Shown piece by piece: positions 32,888 to 41,853 of a stretch of DNA of 57,137 bases (its first letter is position 1; every line of letters begins with the position of its first letter). Source of the stretch: CAZAAW01 sp964483325 (GTDB lineage Bacteria > Pseudomonadota > Alphaproteobacteria > Rhizobiales > Kaistiaceae); contig CAZAAW010000016.1 of assembly GCA_964483325.1 (NCBI GenBank), positions 1 through 57,137 of the forward strand, read 5' to 3'. The notes under the pieces were generated by a model. It had not been told where the DNA came from, made no database searches, and saw nothing but the letters and a program-made list of their open reading frames with translations. The translations under genes were made by a program, and so were the position numbers.

Positions 32888-33670
32888 CTATTCCGCCGCG
32901 AGCGGCTGGGCGCGCCGGCGCATGTGATCGCGCACGGCGTCTCCGAAGGCACGGAAGATGCGCCGCGACGGCTCGTCCTTCTCCACCCAGTATTCCGGAT
33001 GCCATTGCACGCCCACCGCGAAGGCCGGCGCGGCAGCGACGCTCACCGCCTCGATGGTGCCGTCCGGCGCCTTGCCTTCGACCGCCAGGCCGGCGGCGAG
33101 CCGGCCGATCGCCTGGCGGTGGAGGGAATTGACGCGGATCGTCTCGGCCTCGACGATGCCGGCGAGGCAGCCGCCCGGCACGATGTCGACCGGCTGGTGG
33201 ATCACGAAGCGGTTGTCGTTGCCGGCAACGTCTGGGGCGCGATGATCGAGGCGGCCGGGCAGGTCCTGCACCTCGCCGACCAGCGAGCCGCCGAGGGCGA
33301 CATTGAGCTCCTGGAGGCCGCGGCAGATGGCGAGGAGCGGCACGCCACGATCGATGGCGGCGCGGATCAGCGCCATTGTCATGGCGTCGCGCTCGCGATC
33401 GAAGGGTCCCGACGCCGGCGTTTCCGCCTCGCCATAGAGGGCCGGATGGACGTTGGACTTGGCGCCGGTCACCAGCACGCCGTCGACATGATCGAGCACC
33501 GCCGCGACGTCGATCAGGCCCGGCATCGACGGCACGATGACCGGGATCGCCCCGGCGCCGACGGCAACGGCGCGCAGATAGGTGTCTTCCGTGCCGTGCC
33601 AGAAATAGTCGTCCTCCGGCGCCACGTCGGCCGTGACGGCGACCAGGGGAAGCGGTGCGGGCATGATCAT
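32888..33670 (-). CDS. class I glutamine-amidotransferase-like hydrolase (PuuD-type gamma-glutamyl-GABA hydrolase)
   Basis: The 260-residue protein of the peptidase C26 family has the catalytic cysteine C116 in LLAICRGLQELN and the histidine/glutamate of VGVQWHPEYW. In the Puu pathway PuuD hydrolyses gamma-glutamyl-GABA during putrescine breakdown. Sequence alone cannot separate that substrate from other gamma-glutamyl compounds. No other puu gene is adjacent, although polyamine synthesis genes lie 2.3 kb away. The start at 33670 (MIMPAPLPLV) has an in-frame alternative at 33664. Confidence 0.85.
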   Translation of the reverse strand: MIMPAPLPLVAVTADVAPEDDYFWHGTEDTYLRAVAVGAGAIPVIVPSMPGLIDVAAVLDHVDGVLVTGAKSNVHPALYGEAETPASGPFDRERDAMTMALIRAAIDRGVPLLAICRGLQELNVALGGSLVGEVQDLPGRLDHRAPDVAGNDNRFVIHQPVDIVPGGCLAGIVEAETIRVNSLHRQAIGRLAAGLAVEGKAPDGTIEAVSVAAAPAFAVGVQWHPEYWVEKDEPSRRIFRAFGDAVRDHMRRRAQPLAAE

Positions 33671-33779
33671 CGTCCGGGCAGGGGTGATTGGCCGCAGTCT
33701 ACTCCGCCCGCCCGCCGCAGCGAAGCGGCGAACTTTCCCGGACCGGTGACGTTATCCGGGTGTCCGAGAGGAGGACATC

Positions 33780-33974
33780 ATGCCAGCCAAATCGAAAGCC
33801 CAGCAGAAAGCCGCCGGTGCCGCTCTTGCCGCCAAGCGGGGCGAGGAAAAGGTCAGCGCGCTGCGCGGCGCATCCCGCGAAATGTACAAGTCGATGAGCG
33901 AGAACCAGCTCGAGGATTTCGCCGCGACCAAGCGCAAGGGCAAGCCGGAACACGTCGCCGACAAGCGGCACTGA
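33780..33974 (+). CDS. DUF3008 small basic protein
   Basis: The 64-residue, lysine-rich protein reads MPAKSKAQQKAAGAALAAKR then SREMYKSMSENQLEDFAATKRKGKPEHV, the conserved DUF3008 layout. Function is unknown; related entries are described as stress-associated small proteins, and a nucleic-acid-binding role is only a guess from charge. The ribosome site GAGAGGAGGA is strong, which supports a real gene. A hairpin follows. Confidence 0.88.
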   Translation: MPAKSKAQQKAAGAALAAKRGEEKVSALRGASREMYKSMSENQLEDFAATKRKGKPEHVADKRH

Positions 33975-33981
33975 GGATGAG

Positions 33982-34013
33982 GGCCGGGCCGCGCCGCCTG
34001 GCGAAGCCCGGCC
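33982..34013. terminator. hairpin between convergent DUF3008 and 5'-nucleotidase genes
   Basis: GGCCGGGC (33982-33989) pairs with GCCCGGCC (34006-34013), an 8-bp GC stem with a 16-nt loop. It lies 8 bp after one stop codon and 5 bp from the other. No U-run is present on either side, so it is a plausible bidirectional but weak terminator. Confidence 0.45.
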
Positions 34014-34018
34014 GCATC

Positions 34019-35527
34019 TTATTGCTGCAGCGTAATCCGCCCTTCGGGAGCGGGGCTGATGGTCTTCGCTGCCGCCACATAGTCGATCACCTGCGACGCC
34101 ATGATCTGCGCGTCGATGGCGTTCACGAGCTGCTTGGCGTCGCGGAAGACGGTGTAGCCGTCGCCGCCGCCGGCCATGAAGTCGTTGGTGGCGAGCGTAT
34201 AGGTCTTCTGCGGGTCGAGCGGCTCGCCGCCGATCGTCACGCTCTTGATGCGCGAGCCGGGAAGGGCGGTGAGGTCGGCCGTCACCGTCATGCCCGATAT
34301 CTGCGGGAAGCGCCCGGCCACTGCCTCGACCTGGGAAAGGCCGTTCTCCAGCGCCTGCTGGATCTGCTCGCCCCTGAGCTCGAGCTTGACTGTCTTGTTG
34401 CCGAACGGCAGCTCGGCGAAGATGTCGCCGCGGGTCAGATGCGTCCCGGCCGGATATTCCTTGTCGGCGCGGATGCCGCCGCCATTGGTGATGGCGACAT
34501 CGGCGCCGACGGCGGCGCGCATCGCGTCGGCGATCAGGTTGCCGATGGCGGCTTCCTGGGCGCGGACTGTGGCGCGCCGGCTGTCGAGCGGCGTCTCGGT
34601 GACGCCGATCTCGACTTTCAGCTCGGTGTCGAGCCTGTCGGTATAGGACTGCACCAGCGCGGCGATCTCGGGGTCCGGATCGACAGTGGCACTGTCGACG
34701 ATCCGGAAGGCCGGCTGCCAGCTTACGGTCGTCTTGCCGTCCGCCTCGGTCTTGTCCACCGTGAGCGACGTGACGACGATCCGGTCCGCCTGCGAGCCGG
34801 ACTCGGTGAGGACGTGGCGGCCGTCGTAATAGGCCAGCAGATGCTCGTCATGGCCCGACAGGACGAGATCGGCGGCGTTGGCGCGCACCAGCGCCATATC
34901 GACATTGAGCGGCGTATGGACGACCGCCACGACGATGTCGACGCCGCGCTCACGCAGATCCTTGGCTTTGGCCTCTCCGGTCTCGACCGAGCGCGCGAAG
35001 ACGATGTCGCCGGGGCTGGAGGCCGTCTGTGTGTCTTCCGTGGTCAGGCCGTAGAAGCCGATCTTGACGCTGCCGAACTCCATGATCCGGTCCGGCTCGG
35101 TATGGGCGATCGGGCTGCCGTCCGCCTCCGTCATGTTGGAGTTGACGATCGGGAAGGTCGCTTCGGCGATGCGGGCGCGGAAATTGTCGGGGCCGAAGTC
35201 GAACTCGTGATTGCCCGGCACCATGACGTCGACGCCCATATGATTGAGGATGTCGATCTGGTGGGCGCCCTTGTCGATGCCCGAGAGGAGGGACGGCGAC
35301 AGCGTGTCGCCGGAATGAACGAAGACGGTCGGGCCGGCGGCGCGCTCGGCCTTCACGACGGCCGCCAGGCGGGCGAAGCCGCCGCGGCCGTCTTCCTCCT
35401 GCATGCGATCGATATCGTTGGTCTGCACGAAGGTCACGGTAACCGTCTCGGCATGAGCCGGCTGGTTGGCGAGCAGCGGCAGCACCAGGGCGGCCGGCAG
35501 GAAGAGGGATCGTTGCAACAGCTTCAT
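34019..35527 (-). CDS. periplasmic 5'-nucleotidase/UshA-family metallophosphatase
   Basis: The 502-residue protein has a signal peptide (MKLLQRSLFLPAALVLPLLANQPAHA), an N-terminal calcineurin-like metallophosphatase domain (VHSGDTLSPSLLSG, VMVPGNHEFDFG, GHDEHLLAYY) and a C-terminal 5'-nucleotidase domain (AIGNLIADAMRAAVGADVAITNGGGIRADKEYPAG, LATNDFMAGGGDGY). It probably dephosphorylates nucleotides in the periplasm. The first metal motif reads QTNDIDRM, where most relatives have NDxH, so the usual histidine is replaced. The ATG at 35527 follows GGAGG. It is divergent from hemH. Confidence 0.9.
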   Translation of the reverse strand: MKLLQRSLFLPAALVLPLLANQPAHAETVTVTFVQTNDIDRMQEEDGRGGFARLAAVVKAERAAGPTVFVHSGDTLSPSLLSGIDKGAHQIDILNHMGVDVMVPGNHEFDFGPDNFRARIAEATFPIVNSNMTEADGSPIAHTEPDRIMEFGSVKIGFYGLTTEDTQTASSPGDIVFARSVETGEAKAKDLRERGVDIVVAVVHTPLNVDMALVRANAADLVLSGHDEHLLAYYDGRHVLTESGSQADRIVVTSLTVDKTEADGKTTVSWQPAFRIVDSATVDPDPEIAALVQSYTDRLDTELKVEIGVTETPLDSRRATVRAQEAAIGNLIADAMRAAVGADVAITNGGGIRADKEYPAGTHLTRGDIFAELPFGNKTVKLELRGEQIQQALENGLSQVEAVAGRFPQISGMTVTADLTALPGSRIKSVTIGGEPLDPQKTYTLATNDFMAGGGDGYTVFRDAKQLVNAIDAQIMASQVIDYVAAAKTISPAPEGRITLQQ

Positions 35528-35750
35528 GATGTCGCCTCCGACGGAACGGCATGCCGCGCCCGGCGCGCAGCGCTTGCTCGACCGTGCAGGGCATCTTTTG
35601 CAATCTCGTGACGCGGGGCAAGACTGGAGCGGCGAGGCCGGCGCGGAAGCGGATCGCGGCCCGCTGCGGCGCGTCAGGATGGCGCGGCGAGCCGCTGCGA
35701 CGGGACGCTCGACTTGGAAGGAAGCGGCGAGCCCTCTATGTTCGCCCGCC

Positions 35751-36812
35751 ATGAACCGTACTGACCCGACGCTCTCTCCGGTCAGCCATCCGGCTGCGCC
35801 GCTGCACCATCCGGAGATTCCGACAGGGCGCGTCGGCGTTCTGCTGGTCAATCTCGGCACGCCGGACGGCACCGACTACCGTTCGATGCGGCGCTATCTC
35901 AAGGAATTCCTGTCCGACCGGCGCGTCATCGAGCTGCCGCGCCTGCCGTGGCTGCTGCTGCTCAATTTGGTCATCCTGAGCACCCGGCCGCAACGCTCCG
36001 GCGAAGCCTATGAGAAGATCTGGGATCACCAGCTCGATGAATCGCCGCTGCGGACGATCACCCGCTCGCAGGCCGAAAAGCTCGGCGCCGCGCTCGCCGA
36101 CGACAATCCGGCGGTGATGGTCGACTGGGCCATGCGCTACGGCAATCCACCCCTTGCCGAACGGCTGACCGTCCTCAAGGAGTCCGGCTGCGACAGAGTC
36201 CTAGTCGTCCCGCTCTATCCGCAATATTCCGCCGCGACGACCGGCACCGTCATGGACAAGCTCGGCGAGGCGCTGCGCGACATGCGCTGGCAGCCGGCCA
36301 TCCGCACCGTGCCCCCCTATTATGAAGAGCCGGCCTATATCGAGGCGCTGGCCCGCTCCCTTACCGACGGGCTGGCGGCGCTCGACTTCGAGCCCGAGCT
36401 GGTGCTGACCAGCTATCACGGGCTGCCGAAGGAATATGTCCTCAAGGGCGACCCCTATTACTGCCACTGCTTCAAGACCACCCGGCTTCTCGGCGAGCGG
36501 CTGGGCTGGGGCAGCGACCGCCTGCGCGTGACGTTCCAGTCGCGTTTCGGCCGGGCCGAATGGCTGCAGCCCTATACCGACAAGACCGTCGAGGCACTGG
36601 CGAAATCGGGGGTCAAGCGGCTTGCCGCCATCATGCCGGGCTTCGCCGCCGATTGCGTCGAGACGCTGGAGGAGATCGGCATGCAGAATGCCGCGATCTT
36701 CAAGGAGAACGGCGGGGAGCATTTCGCCGCCATTCCCTGCCTCAACGACAGCGAAGCCGGCATGACGCTGCTCGACACGCTCACCCGCAACGAACTCAAG
36801 GGCTGGATGTAG
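35751..36812 (+). CDS. hemH: ferrochelatase
   Basis: HemH inserts ferrous iron into protoporphyrin IX, the last step of protohaem synthesis, at the inner membrane. The 353-residue protein shows VGVLLVNLGTPDGTDYRSMRRYLKEFLSD, VVPLYPQYSAATTGTVMD, LTSYHGLPKEYVLKGDPYYCHC (catalytic histidine in SYHGLP) and FAADCVETLEEIG. The ATG at 35751 starts a short proline-rich tail before the core. It is divergent from the 5'-nucleotidase. A stem overlapping its stop codon may act as terminator. Confidence 0.96.
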   Translation: MNRTDPTLSPVSHPAAPLHHPEIPTGRVGVLLVNLGTPDGTDYRSMRRYLKEFLSDRRVIELPRLPWLLLLNLVILSTRPQRSGEAYEKIWDHQLDESPLRTITRSQAEKLGAALADDNPAVMVDWAMRYGNPPLAERLTVLKESGCDRVLVVPLYPQYSAATTGTVMDKLGEALRDMRWQPAIRTVPPYYEEPAYIEALARSLTDGLAALDFEPELVLTSYHGLPKEYVLKGDPYYCHCFKTTRLLGERLGWGSDRLRVTFQSRFGRAEWLQPYTDKTVEALAKSGVKRLAAIMPGFAADCVETLEEIGMQNAAIFKENGGEHFAAIPCLNDSEAGMTLLDTLTRNELKGWM

Positions 36813-36830
36813 GCGCCACCTGCGGCGCCT
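36811..36830 (+). terminator. hairpin at the hemH stop codon
   Basis: AGGCGCC (36811-36817) pairs with GGCGCCT (36824-36830) around a 6-nt loop. It starts inside the hemH stop codon and is followed only by TTCG. It is a weak intrinsic-terminator candidate. Confidence 0.35.
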
Positions 36831-36845
36831 TCGCGGGATCCTGCC

Positions 36846-36861
36846 GTTCATGTACTGTTCA
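36846..36861 (+). promoter_or_regulatory. GTTCA-N6-GTTCA direct repeat upstream of qmcA
   Basis: GTTCA occurs at 36846-36850 and 36857-36861, an 11-bp period, in the form GTTCATGTACTGTTCATG, about 110 bp before the SPFH gene. The spacing is that of tandem half-sites bound by OmpR/PhoB-type response regulators. The same pattern recurs at 50973 and 52826. Confidence 0.45.
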
Positions 36862-36970
36862 TGACCGGCCGTTTAGTCGGCCTGCCGGTTTGCGCGCTCG
36901 TGCGCAAAGCGCCATCCTCACGCGGCTCGTCCGCCCTCGACCTGTGGCGACAAGGTTTGGAGACGCCCCG

Positions 36971-37948
36971 ATGACCGGCTTCAATATCGTTATTCTTGTA
37001 CTGGCAGTTCTGATCATTCTGGTGATCTTCGCCGGGGTGAAGCAGGTCCCGCAAGGTTACAACTATACCGTGGAGCGATTCGGCCGCTTCACACGCGCCC
37101 TGCGGCCCGGCCTGAGCCTGATCGTCCCGTTCATCGACCGCATCGGCACCAAGATGAACATGATGGAGCAGGTGCTGGACGTCCCCACCCAGGAGGTGAT
37201 CACCAAGGACAACGCCACCGTCAGCGTCGACGGCGTGACCTTCTTCCAGGTGCTGGATGCCGGCCGCGCCGCCTATGAGGTGAGCGGCCTGCAGAACGCC
37301 ATCCTCAACCTCACCATGACCAATATCCGCACGGTCATGGGCTCGATGGACCTCGACCAGCTGCTGTCGCATCGCGATACGATCAACGACCGGCTGCTGC
37401 ATGTCGTCGACGCCGCCGCCTCGGCCTGGGGCGTCAAGATCACCCGCATCGAGATCAAGGACATCGTGCCGCCGGCCGACCTCGTCCAGTCGATGGGCCG
37501 CCAGATGAAGGCGGAACGCGAGAAGCGCGCCCAGGTGCTGGAGGCGGAAGGCGCCCGCCAGTCGGAGATCCTGCGCGCCGAGGGCGAGAAGCAGGCGCTG
37601 ATCCTCCAGGCCGAGGGCCGGCGCGAAGCCGCCTTCCGCGATGCCGAGGCACGCGAGCGCGCCGCCGAAGCCGAGGCCAAGGCGACCCAGCTGGTGTCGG
37701 TCGCCATTGCCCAGGGCGACGTGCAGGCGATCAACTATTTCGTTGCCCAGCGCTACACGCAGGCGATCGAGTCCCTGGCGTCGGCGCCGAGCCAGAAGGT
37801 GCTGATGCTGCCGGTCGAGGCGACGTCGCTGATCGGCTCCATCAGCGGCATCGCCGAGATCGCCAAGGCGGCCTTCTCCGAAGACGGCCGTGACGGCCGC
37901 CGCGTCGTCACGGTGCCGCGCACCGGCACGCCGGGGACGCCATCGTGA
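36971..37948 (+). CDS. SPFH-domain membrane protein (stomatin/QmcA type)
   Basis: The 325-residue protein has one N-terminal membrane span (FNIVILVLAVLIILVIFAGV). An SPFH/band 7 domain follows (VPQGYNYTVERFGRFTRALRPGLSLIVPFIDRI ... DVPTQEVITKDNATVSVDGVTFFQV). A long coiled-coil is rich in Glu/Ala/Arg (MKAEREKRAQVLEAEGARQSEI onward). Family members assemble membrane microdomains and modulate membrane proteases. It overlaps the NfeD gene by four bases, the standard pairing. It is preceded by a GTTCA-N6-GTTCA repeat. Confidence 0.93.
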   Translation: MTGFNIVILVLAVLIILVIFAGVKQVPQGYNYTVERFGRFTRALRPGLSLIVPFIDRIGTKMNMMEQVLDVPTQEVITKDNATVSVDGVTFFQVLDAGRAAYEVSGLQNAILNLTMTNIRTVMGSMDLDQLLSHRDTINDRLLHVVDAAASAWGVKITRIEIKDIVPPADLVQSMGRQMKAEREKRAQVLEAEGARQSEILRAEGEKQALILQAEGRREAAFRDAEARERAAEAEAKATQLVSVAIAQGDVQAINYFVAQRYTQAIESLASAPSQKVLMLPVEATSLIGSISGIAEIAKAAFSEDGRDGRRVVTVPRTGTPGTPS

Positions 37949-38397
37949 TCACCGATTTCATCGCCCAGCTCGGCCCGTGGTCCTGGGTTATCGGCGGCGT
38001 CCTGCTGCTCGGCCTGGAGATCATCGCGCCCGGGACGTTCTTCCTGTGGTTCGGCATCGCCGCGATCATCGTCGGCGTGGCGTCGCTGGTCTTCGACTGG
38101 GCCTGGCAGATCGAAGTCGCGATCTTCGCCGTGCTGGCGGTCATCCTCGTGGTGATCGGACGGCGCTATTTCGCCGGCTGGGGCGGCAATGCCCCGGCCG
38201 AGGGGCTGGTGAACGACAGGGCCTCGCGCCTCGTCGGCTCGGTCTACGTCCTCAGCGAGCCGATCGTCGACGGCCTCGGCCGCGTCCGCATCGACGACAC
38301 GACATGGCGCGTCGCCGGGCCCGACCTGCCGTCGGGCCAGCGTGTCCGCGTGACCGGCTTCGACGGGACGATCCTGCGGGTGGAGCCGTTCTCCTGA
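37945..38397 (+). CDS. NfeD-family membrane protein, partner of the SPFH protein
   Basis: The 150-residue NfeD1b-type protein has two or three membrane spans (WSWVIGGVLLLGLEIIAPGTFFLWFGIAAIIVGVASLVF and IFAVLAVILVVIGRRYF). A C-terminal OB-fold domain follows (LVGSVYVLSEPIVDGLGRVRIDDTTWRVAGPDLPSGQRVRV). It begins with GTG at 37945 overlapping the upstream TGA (GTGA), showing translational coupling. It acts together with the SPFH protein in membrane quality control by family analogy. Confidence 0.92.
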   Translation: MITDFIAQLGPWSWVIGGVLLLGLEIIAPGTFFLWFGIAAIIVGVASLVFDWAWQIEVAIFAVLAVILVVIGRRYFAGWGGNAPAEGLVNDRASRLVGSVYVLSEPIVDGLGRVRIDDTTWRVAGPDLPSGQRVRVTGFDGTILRVEPFS

Positions 38398-38421
38398 GGG
38401 GCGGCCAGAAGGCCGTTCCTC

Positions 38422-39318
38422 CTATCCTTCTACGGTCCGAAGCAGGTCGGCGAGGACATCGCCGAATTCGCTGCGCAGGTCTGCCGTGATGTCCGGCCGG
38501 CGCAGCGCATAGGCGATGTTGGCGGCGAGGAAGCCCGCCTTGGAGCCGCAGTCGAACGTGTGCCCGTCGAAGCGGACGCCGTAGAAGGGCTGCTGCGCCG
38601 AAAGCCGCTGCATGGCGTCGGTGAGCTGGATCTCGCCGCCAGCGCCCTTTTCGTGCAGCGACAGGTGGTCGAAGATCTCCGGCTGAAAGAGATAGCGGCC
38701 GTTGATGTAGAGGTTCGACGGCGCCTCGGTGGGCGCCGGCTTTTCCACCATGCCGGTAATGCGGCTGGCCGGGCCGACGGCGTCGCCGAGCGCCACGATG
38801 CCGTACTGGCTGGTGCGGTCCGGCGCGCATTCGCTGAGGGCGATGACATTGCCGCCGGTTTCCGCATAGGCATCGACCATCTGCTTCAGGCAGGCCGGTT
38901 CGCCCTGCATCAGCATGTCGGGCAGGAGCACGGCAAAGGGCTGGCGACCGACGAGGTGGCGGGCGCACCAGACGGCGTGGCCAAGGCCGGCCGGAACCTG
39001 CTGGCGGGTGAAGCTCATGGAACCGGGCTGCGGCTGGTCCGCCGCAAGAGCGTCCAGTTCTGCTGTCTTGTTGCGTTCGCGCAGCGTCGCGGTCAGCTCG
39101 ACCTGGATGTCGAAATGATCCTCGATAACGCCCTTGTTACGGCCGGTCACGAAAATGAAATGCTCGATGCCGGCTTCACGCGCCTCGTCCACGGCATACT
39201 GGATGAGGGGCCGGTCCACGACCGTCAGCATCTCCTTCGGCATGGCCTTGGTGGCGGGAAGGAAGCGTGTACCCAGTCCGGCGACCGGAAACACCGCCGT
39301 ACGGATCGGCTGGTTCAT
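38422..39318 (-). CDS. galU: UTP-glucose-1-phosphate uridylyltransferase
   Basis: GalU makes UDP-glucose from UTP and glucose 1-phosphate, for polysaccharide and lipid glycosylation. The 298-residue protein has the nucleotide-binding signature AVFPVAGLGTRFLPATKAMPKEML, then VDRPLIQYAVDEAREAGIEHFIFVTGR and the sugar-binding EKPAPTEAPSNLYINGRYLF. I chose the ATG at 39318 because it directly precedes the signature. It is divergent from galE, and the two enzymes supply UDP-glucose and UDP-galactose. Confidence 0.96.
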   Translation of the reverse strand: MNQPIRTAVFPVAGLGTRFLPATKAMPKEMLTVVDRPLIQYAVDEAREAGIEHFIFVTGRNKGVIEDHFDIQVELTATLRERNKTAELDALAADQPQPGSMSFTRQQVPAGLGHAVWCARHLVGRQPFAVLLPDMLMQGEPACLKQMVDAYAETGGNVIALSECAPDRTSQYGIVALGDAVGPASRITGMVEKPAPTEAPSNLYINGRYLFQPEIFDHLSLHEKGAGGEIQLTDAMQRLSAQQPFYGVRFDGHTFDCGSKAGFLAANIAYALRRPDITADLRSEFGDVLADLLRTVEG

Positions 39319-39465
39319 GGCTTCGAAACTCACAGGCGGAAGGGAAAATGGTGAATGACGGGAGCCCGTCATGGCTAAGAAACGGTAAACACTCTCTGGC
39401 TATGGTTAGCGCATGATCACCGTGCACTCCGTAACGCCGATCGTGGCGGTATCGTTGCAGTTGCG

Positions 39466-40458
39466 ATGAGCGTCCTTGTCACCGGCGGGGCGGGCTATAT
39501 CGGCAGCCATGCCGTATGGGACCTTGTCGATCATGGCGAGACGGTGGTCGTGCTCGACAATCTCTCCACCGGCTTCCGCTGGGCCGTCGCCCCGGAAGCC
39601 CTTCTGGTCGAGGGCGATGCCGGCGACGAGGCGCTCGTCGCCGGGCTGATCGCCCGCCACAGGGTCGAGGCCATCATTCATTTTGCCGGCTCGGTGGTGG
39701 TGCCGGATTCCGTCGCCGATCCCCTCGGTTACTACCTCAACAATACCGTGAAATCCCGTGCGCTCATCGCCGCCGCCATCCGCGGCGGCGTGCGCCACTT
39801 CATCTTTTCCTCGACTGCCGCCGTCTACGGCACCCCTTCCGTCATGCCGGTCGGCGAGGCCGCGGTGCCGGCGCCGCTGTCGCCTTACGGGCGATCCAAG
39901 CTGATGACGGAGATGATGCTGGCCGATGCGGCGGCGGCGCATCCGCTCCGTTTCGTGGCGCTGCGCTATTTCAATGTCGCCGGTGCCGATCCGGCCGGGC
40001 GCAGCGGCCAGTCGACGCGGGGCGCCACGCATCTGATCAAGGTCGCCTGCGAGGCGGCGCTCGGCAAGCGCGACCGCATCGAGGTCTATGGCACGGACTA
40101 TCCGACGCCCGACGGCACGGGCGTGCGGGACTATATTCACGTCACCGATCTCGCCGGCGCCCATCGTGACGCGCTCACCTATCTGCGGCAGGGCGGTGCG
40201 AGCCTCGTCGCCAATTGCGGCTATGGCCGCGGCTATTCCGTGCTGGAGGTGCTGGATGCCGTGCAGCGCGCGGCGGGACGGTCCCTCGACATCCGTTTTG
40301 CGCCGCGCCGCCCGGGCGATCCGGCGGCGGTCGTCGCCGATCCGGCGCTGATCCGCGACCGCCTCGACTGGCGGCCCCGTCATGACGATCTCGACACGAT
40401 CGTTGCCGGTGCCCTGGCCTGGGAGGCGGCTCTGGGACAGCGCAACCAGCGCGACTGA
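39466..40458 (+). CDS. galE: UDP-glucose 4-epimerase
   Basis: GalE interconverts UDP-glucose and UDP-galactose with bound NAD. The 330-residue short-chain dehydrogenase fold shows SVLVTGGAGYIGSHAVWDLVDHG for NAD binding, SSTAAVYG, the catalytic YGRSK (YxxxK), RYFNVAGADPAGRSGQ and the conserved PTPDGTGVRDYIHVTDLAGAH. The ATG at 39466 gives the expected N-terminus, although no clear ribosome site precedes it. It is divergent from galU, 147 bp apart. Confidence 0.96.
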   Translation: MSVLVTGGAGYIGSHAVWDLVDHGETVVVLDNLSTGFRWAVAPEALLVEGDAGDEALVAGLIARHRVEAIIHFAGSVVVPDSVADPLGYYLNNTVKSRALIAAAIRGGVRHFIFSSTAAVYGTPSVMPVGEAAVPAPLSPYGRSKLMTEMMLADAAAAHPLRFVALRYFNVAGADPAGRSGQSTRGATHLIKVACEAALGKRDRIEVYGTDYPTPDGTGVRDYIHVTDLAGAHRDALTYLRQGGASLVANCGYGRGYSVLEVLDAVQRAAGRSLDIRFAPRRPGDPAAVVADPALIRDRLDWRPRHDDLDTIVAGALAWEAALGQRNQRD

Positions 40459-40516
40459 GGCCGGCTCCGGTCGGCCTGCTTTCGACCGATCCGAAGAACT
40501 GGAGGGCTCTTTGCCA

Positions 40517-41812
40517 ATGCCTGCTGCAAGCACCCTGAACCCCACGGTTTCCCATCGGCAGCCGATGTCCTGGCGGTCGAAATCCTGGCGGTTCGCGGTG
40601 ACCCGCGTTGCCGCGACACTTCTTGTGGTCTTGACCTGCCTCGGCATGGCGGCAGGCGGCGCGCTGGCGGATCGTGCCTCGGACCGCTGGGTGCAGTCCT
40701 TCTGGCCGAAGGCGAAGGCAGCCGGCATTTCCCGCCAGGTCTACGACGCCGCCATGGCGGGTTTCGAGCCCGACCCAACGGTGCTGAAGAGCGCTTCCAA
40801 CCAGGCCGAGTTCGTCCGTCCTATCTGGGACTATCTCGATGCCATGCTCTCCGCCCGTCGCCTCGACGGCGGCCAGGAGGCGCTGCGCAGATATGGCCGG
40901 CTGCTGGAGCAGATCGAGGCGCGCTACGGCGTCGACAGATACATCCTGCTGGCGATCTGGGGCGTCGAGAGCTCTTATGGCGCGGCGCTGGAGAACAACG
41001 CGATCATCAAGAACTGCATCCGCTCGCTGGCGACGCTCGCCTACCAGGGCGGCTCGCGCAAGCGCTATGGCGAGCAGCAGCTGCTGGCGGCGCTGAAGAT
41101 CATCCAGCGCGGCGACATCGCCCCGCATTTGATGACCAGCTCCTGGGCCGGCGCCATGGGCCACACCCAGTTCATCCCGACGACCTACGAGGCCTATGCG
41201 GTCGATTTTGACGGCGACGGCCGCCGCAATGTCTGGTCGTCGCCCGCCGATGCGCTCGCCTCGGCGGCGAACTATCTCGCCAAGGCCGGCTGGGAGACGG
41301 GCAAGACCTGGGGCTACGAGGTGCGGCTGCCGCGCGGCTTCGACTTTCGCATCGCCGACAGCGGCGAGGCCCGCACGCTCGGCGAATGGGAGCGCCTCGG
41401 GCTGCGCCGCACCCAGGGCTCCGGATTCCCGCGCCCGGGCGACGAAGCCCGCCTGCTCGTCCCGGCCGGCGCCAACGGCCCGGCCTTCCTGATGCTCAAG
41501 AATTTCCGCGTCATCAAGCGCTACAACAACGCCGATTCCTACGCGCTGGCGGTCGGCCATCTCGCCGACCGGCTGCGCGGCTACGGCACTTTCGCGCAGG
41601 ACTGGCCGCGCGAGGAACTGCCGCTCGACCGGTCCCAGCGCATGGAGCTGCAGAGGCTGCTGGCGGCGCACGGCCTTTATGGCGGGGCGATCGACGCCAA
41701 GATCGGCGGTGGCACGCGCGCCGCGATCCGCAGCTTTCAGCACTCGGCCGGGCTGGTTGCGGACGGCTACGCGTCGGTGCGCCTGTTGCAGCAGCTGCGC
41801 GCCATTCGCTAG
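40517..41812 (+). CDS. MltB-type lytic murein transglycosylase with peptidoglycan-binding domain
   Basis: This is an envelope enzyme cleaving the MurNAc-GlcNAc bond with 1,6-anhydro product formation. The 431-residue protein has a signal segment (VAATLLVVLTCLGMAAGGALA), an SLT_2 catalytic domain with catalytic Glu at E151 (LLAIWGVESSYGAALENN), SSWAGAMGHTQFIPTTY and DFDGDGRRNVW. A C-terminal PG_binding_1 domain follows (RMELQRLLAAHGLYGGAIDAKIGGGTRAAIRSFQ). The start is uncertain: the ATG at 40517 or the TTG two codons earlier, which is better spaced from GGAGGG. Confidence 0.92.
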   Translation: MPAASTLNPTVSHRQPMSWRSKSWRFAVTRVAATLLVVLTCLGMAAGGALADRASDRWVQSFWPKAKAAGISRQVYDAAMAGFEPDPTVLKSASNQAEFVRPIWDYLDAMLSARRLDGGQEALRRYGRLLEQIEARYGVDRYILLAIWGVESSYGAALENNAIIKNCIRSLATLAYQGGSRKRYGEQQLLAALKIIQRGDIAPHLMTSSWAGAMGHTQFIPTTYEAYAVDFDGDGRRNVWSSPADALASAANYLAKAGWETGKTWGYEVRLPRGFDFRIADSGEARTLGEWERLGLRRTQGSGFPRPGDEARLLVPAGANGPAFLMLKNFRVIKRYNNADSYALAVGHLADRLRGYGTFAQDWPREELPLDRSQRMELQRLLAAHGLYGGAIDAKIGGGTRAAIRSFQHSAGLVADGYASVRLLQQLRAIR

Positions 41813-41853
41813 GCTGGCGGGCGGGGCGTAATCAGCCCCACGCAAAGGCCGAT

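Noticed and set aside
35751..36812. [2Fe-2S] cluster in ferrochelatase suggested by YYCHCFKTT
   Set aside because: The cysteine pattern needed for the cluster in characterised bacterial ferrochelatases could not be matched from the sequence alone.
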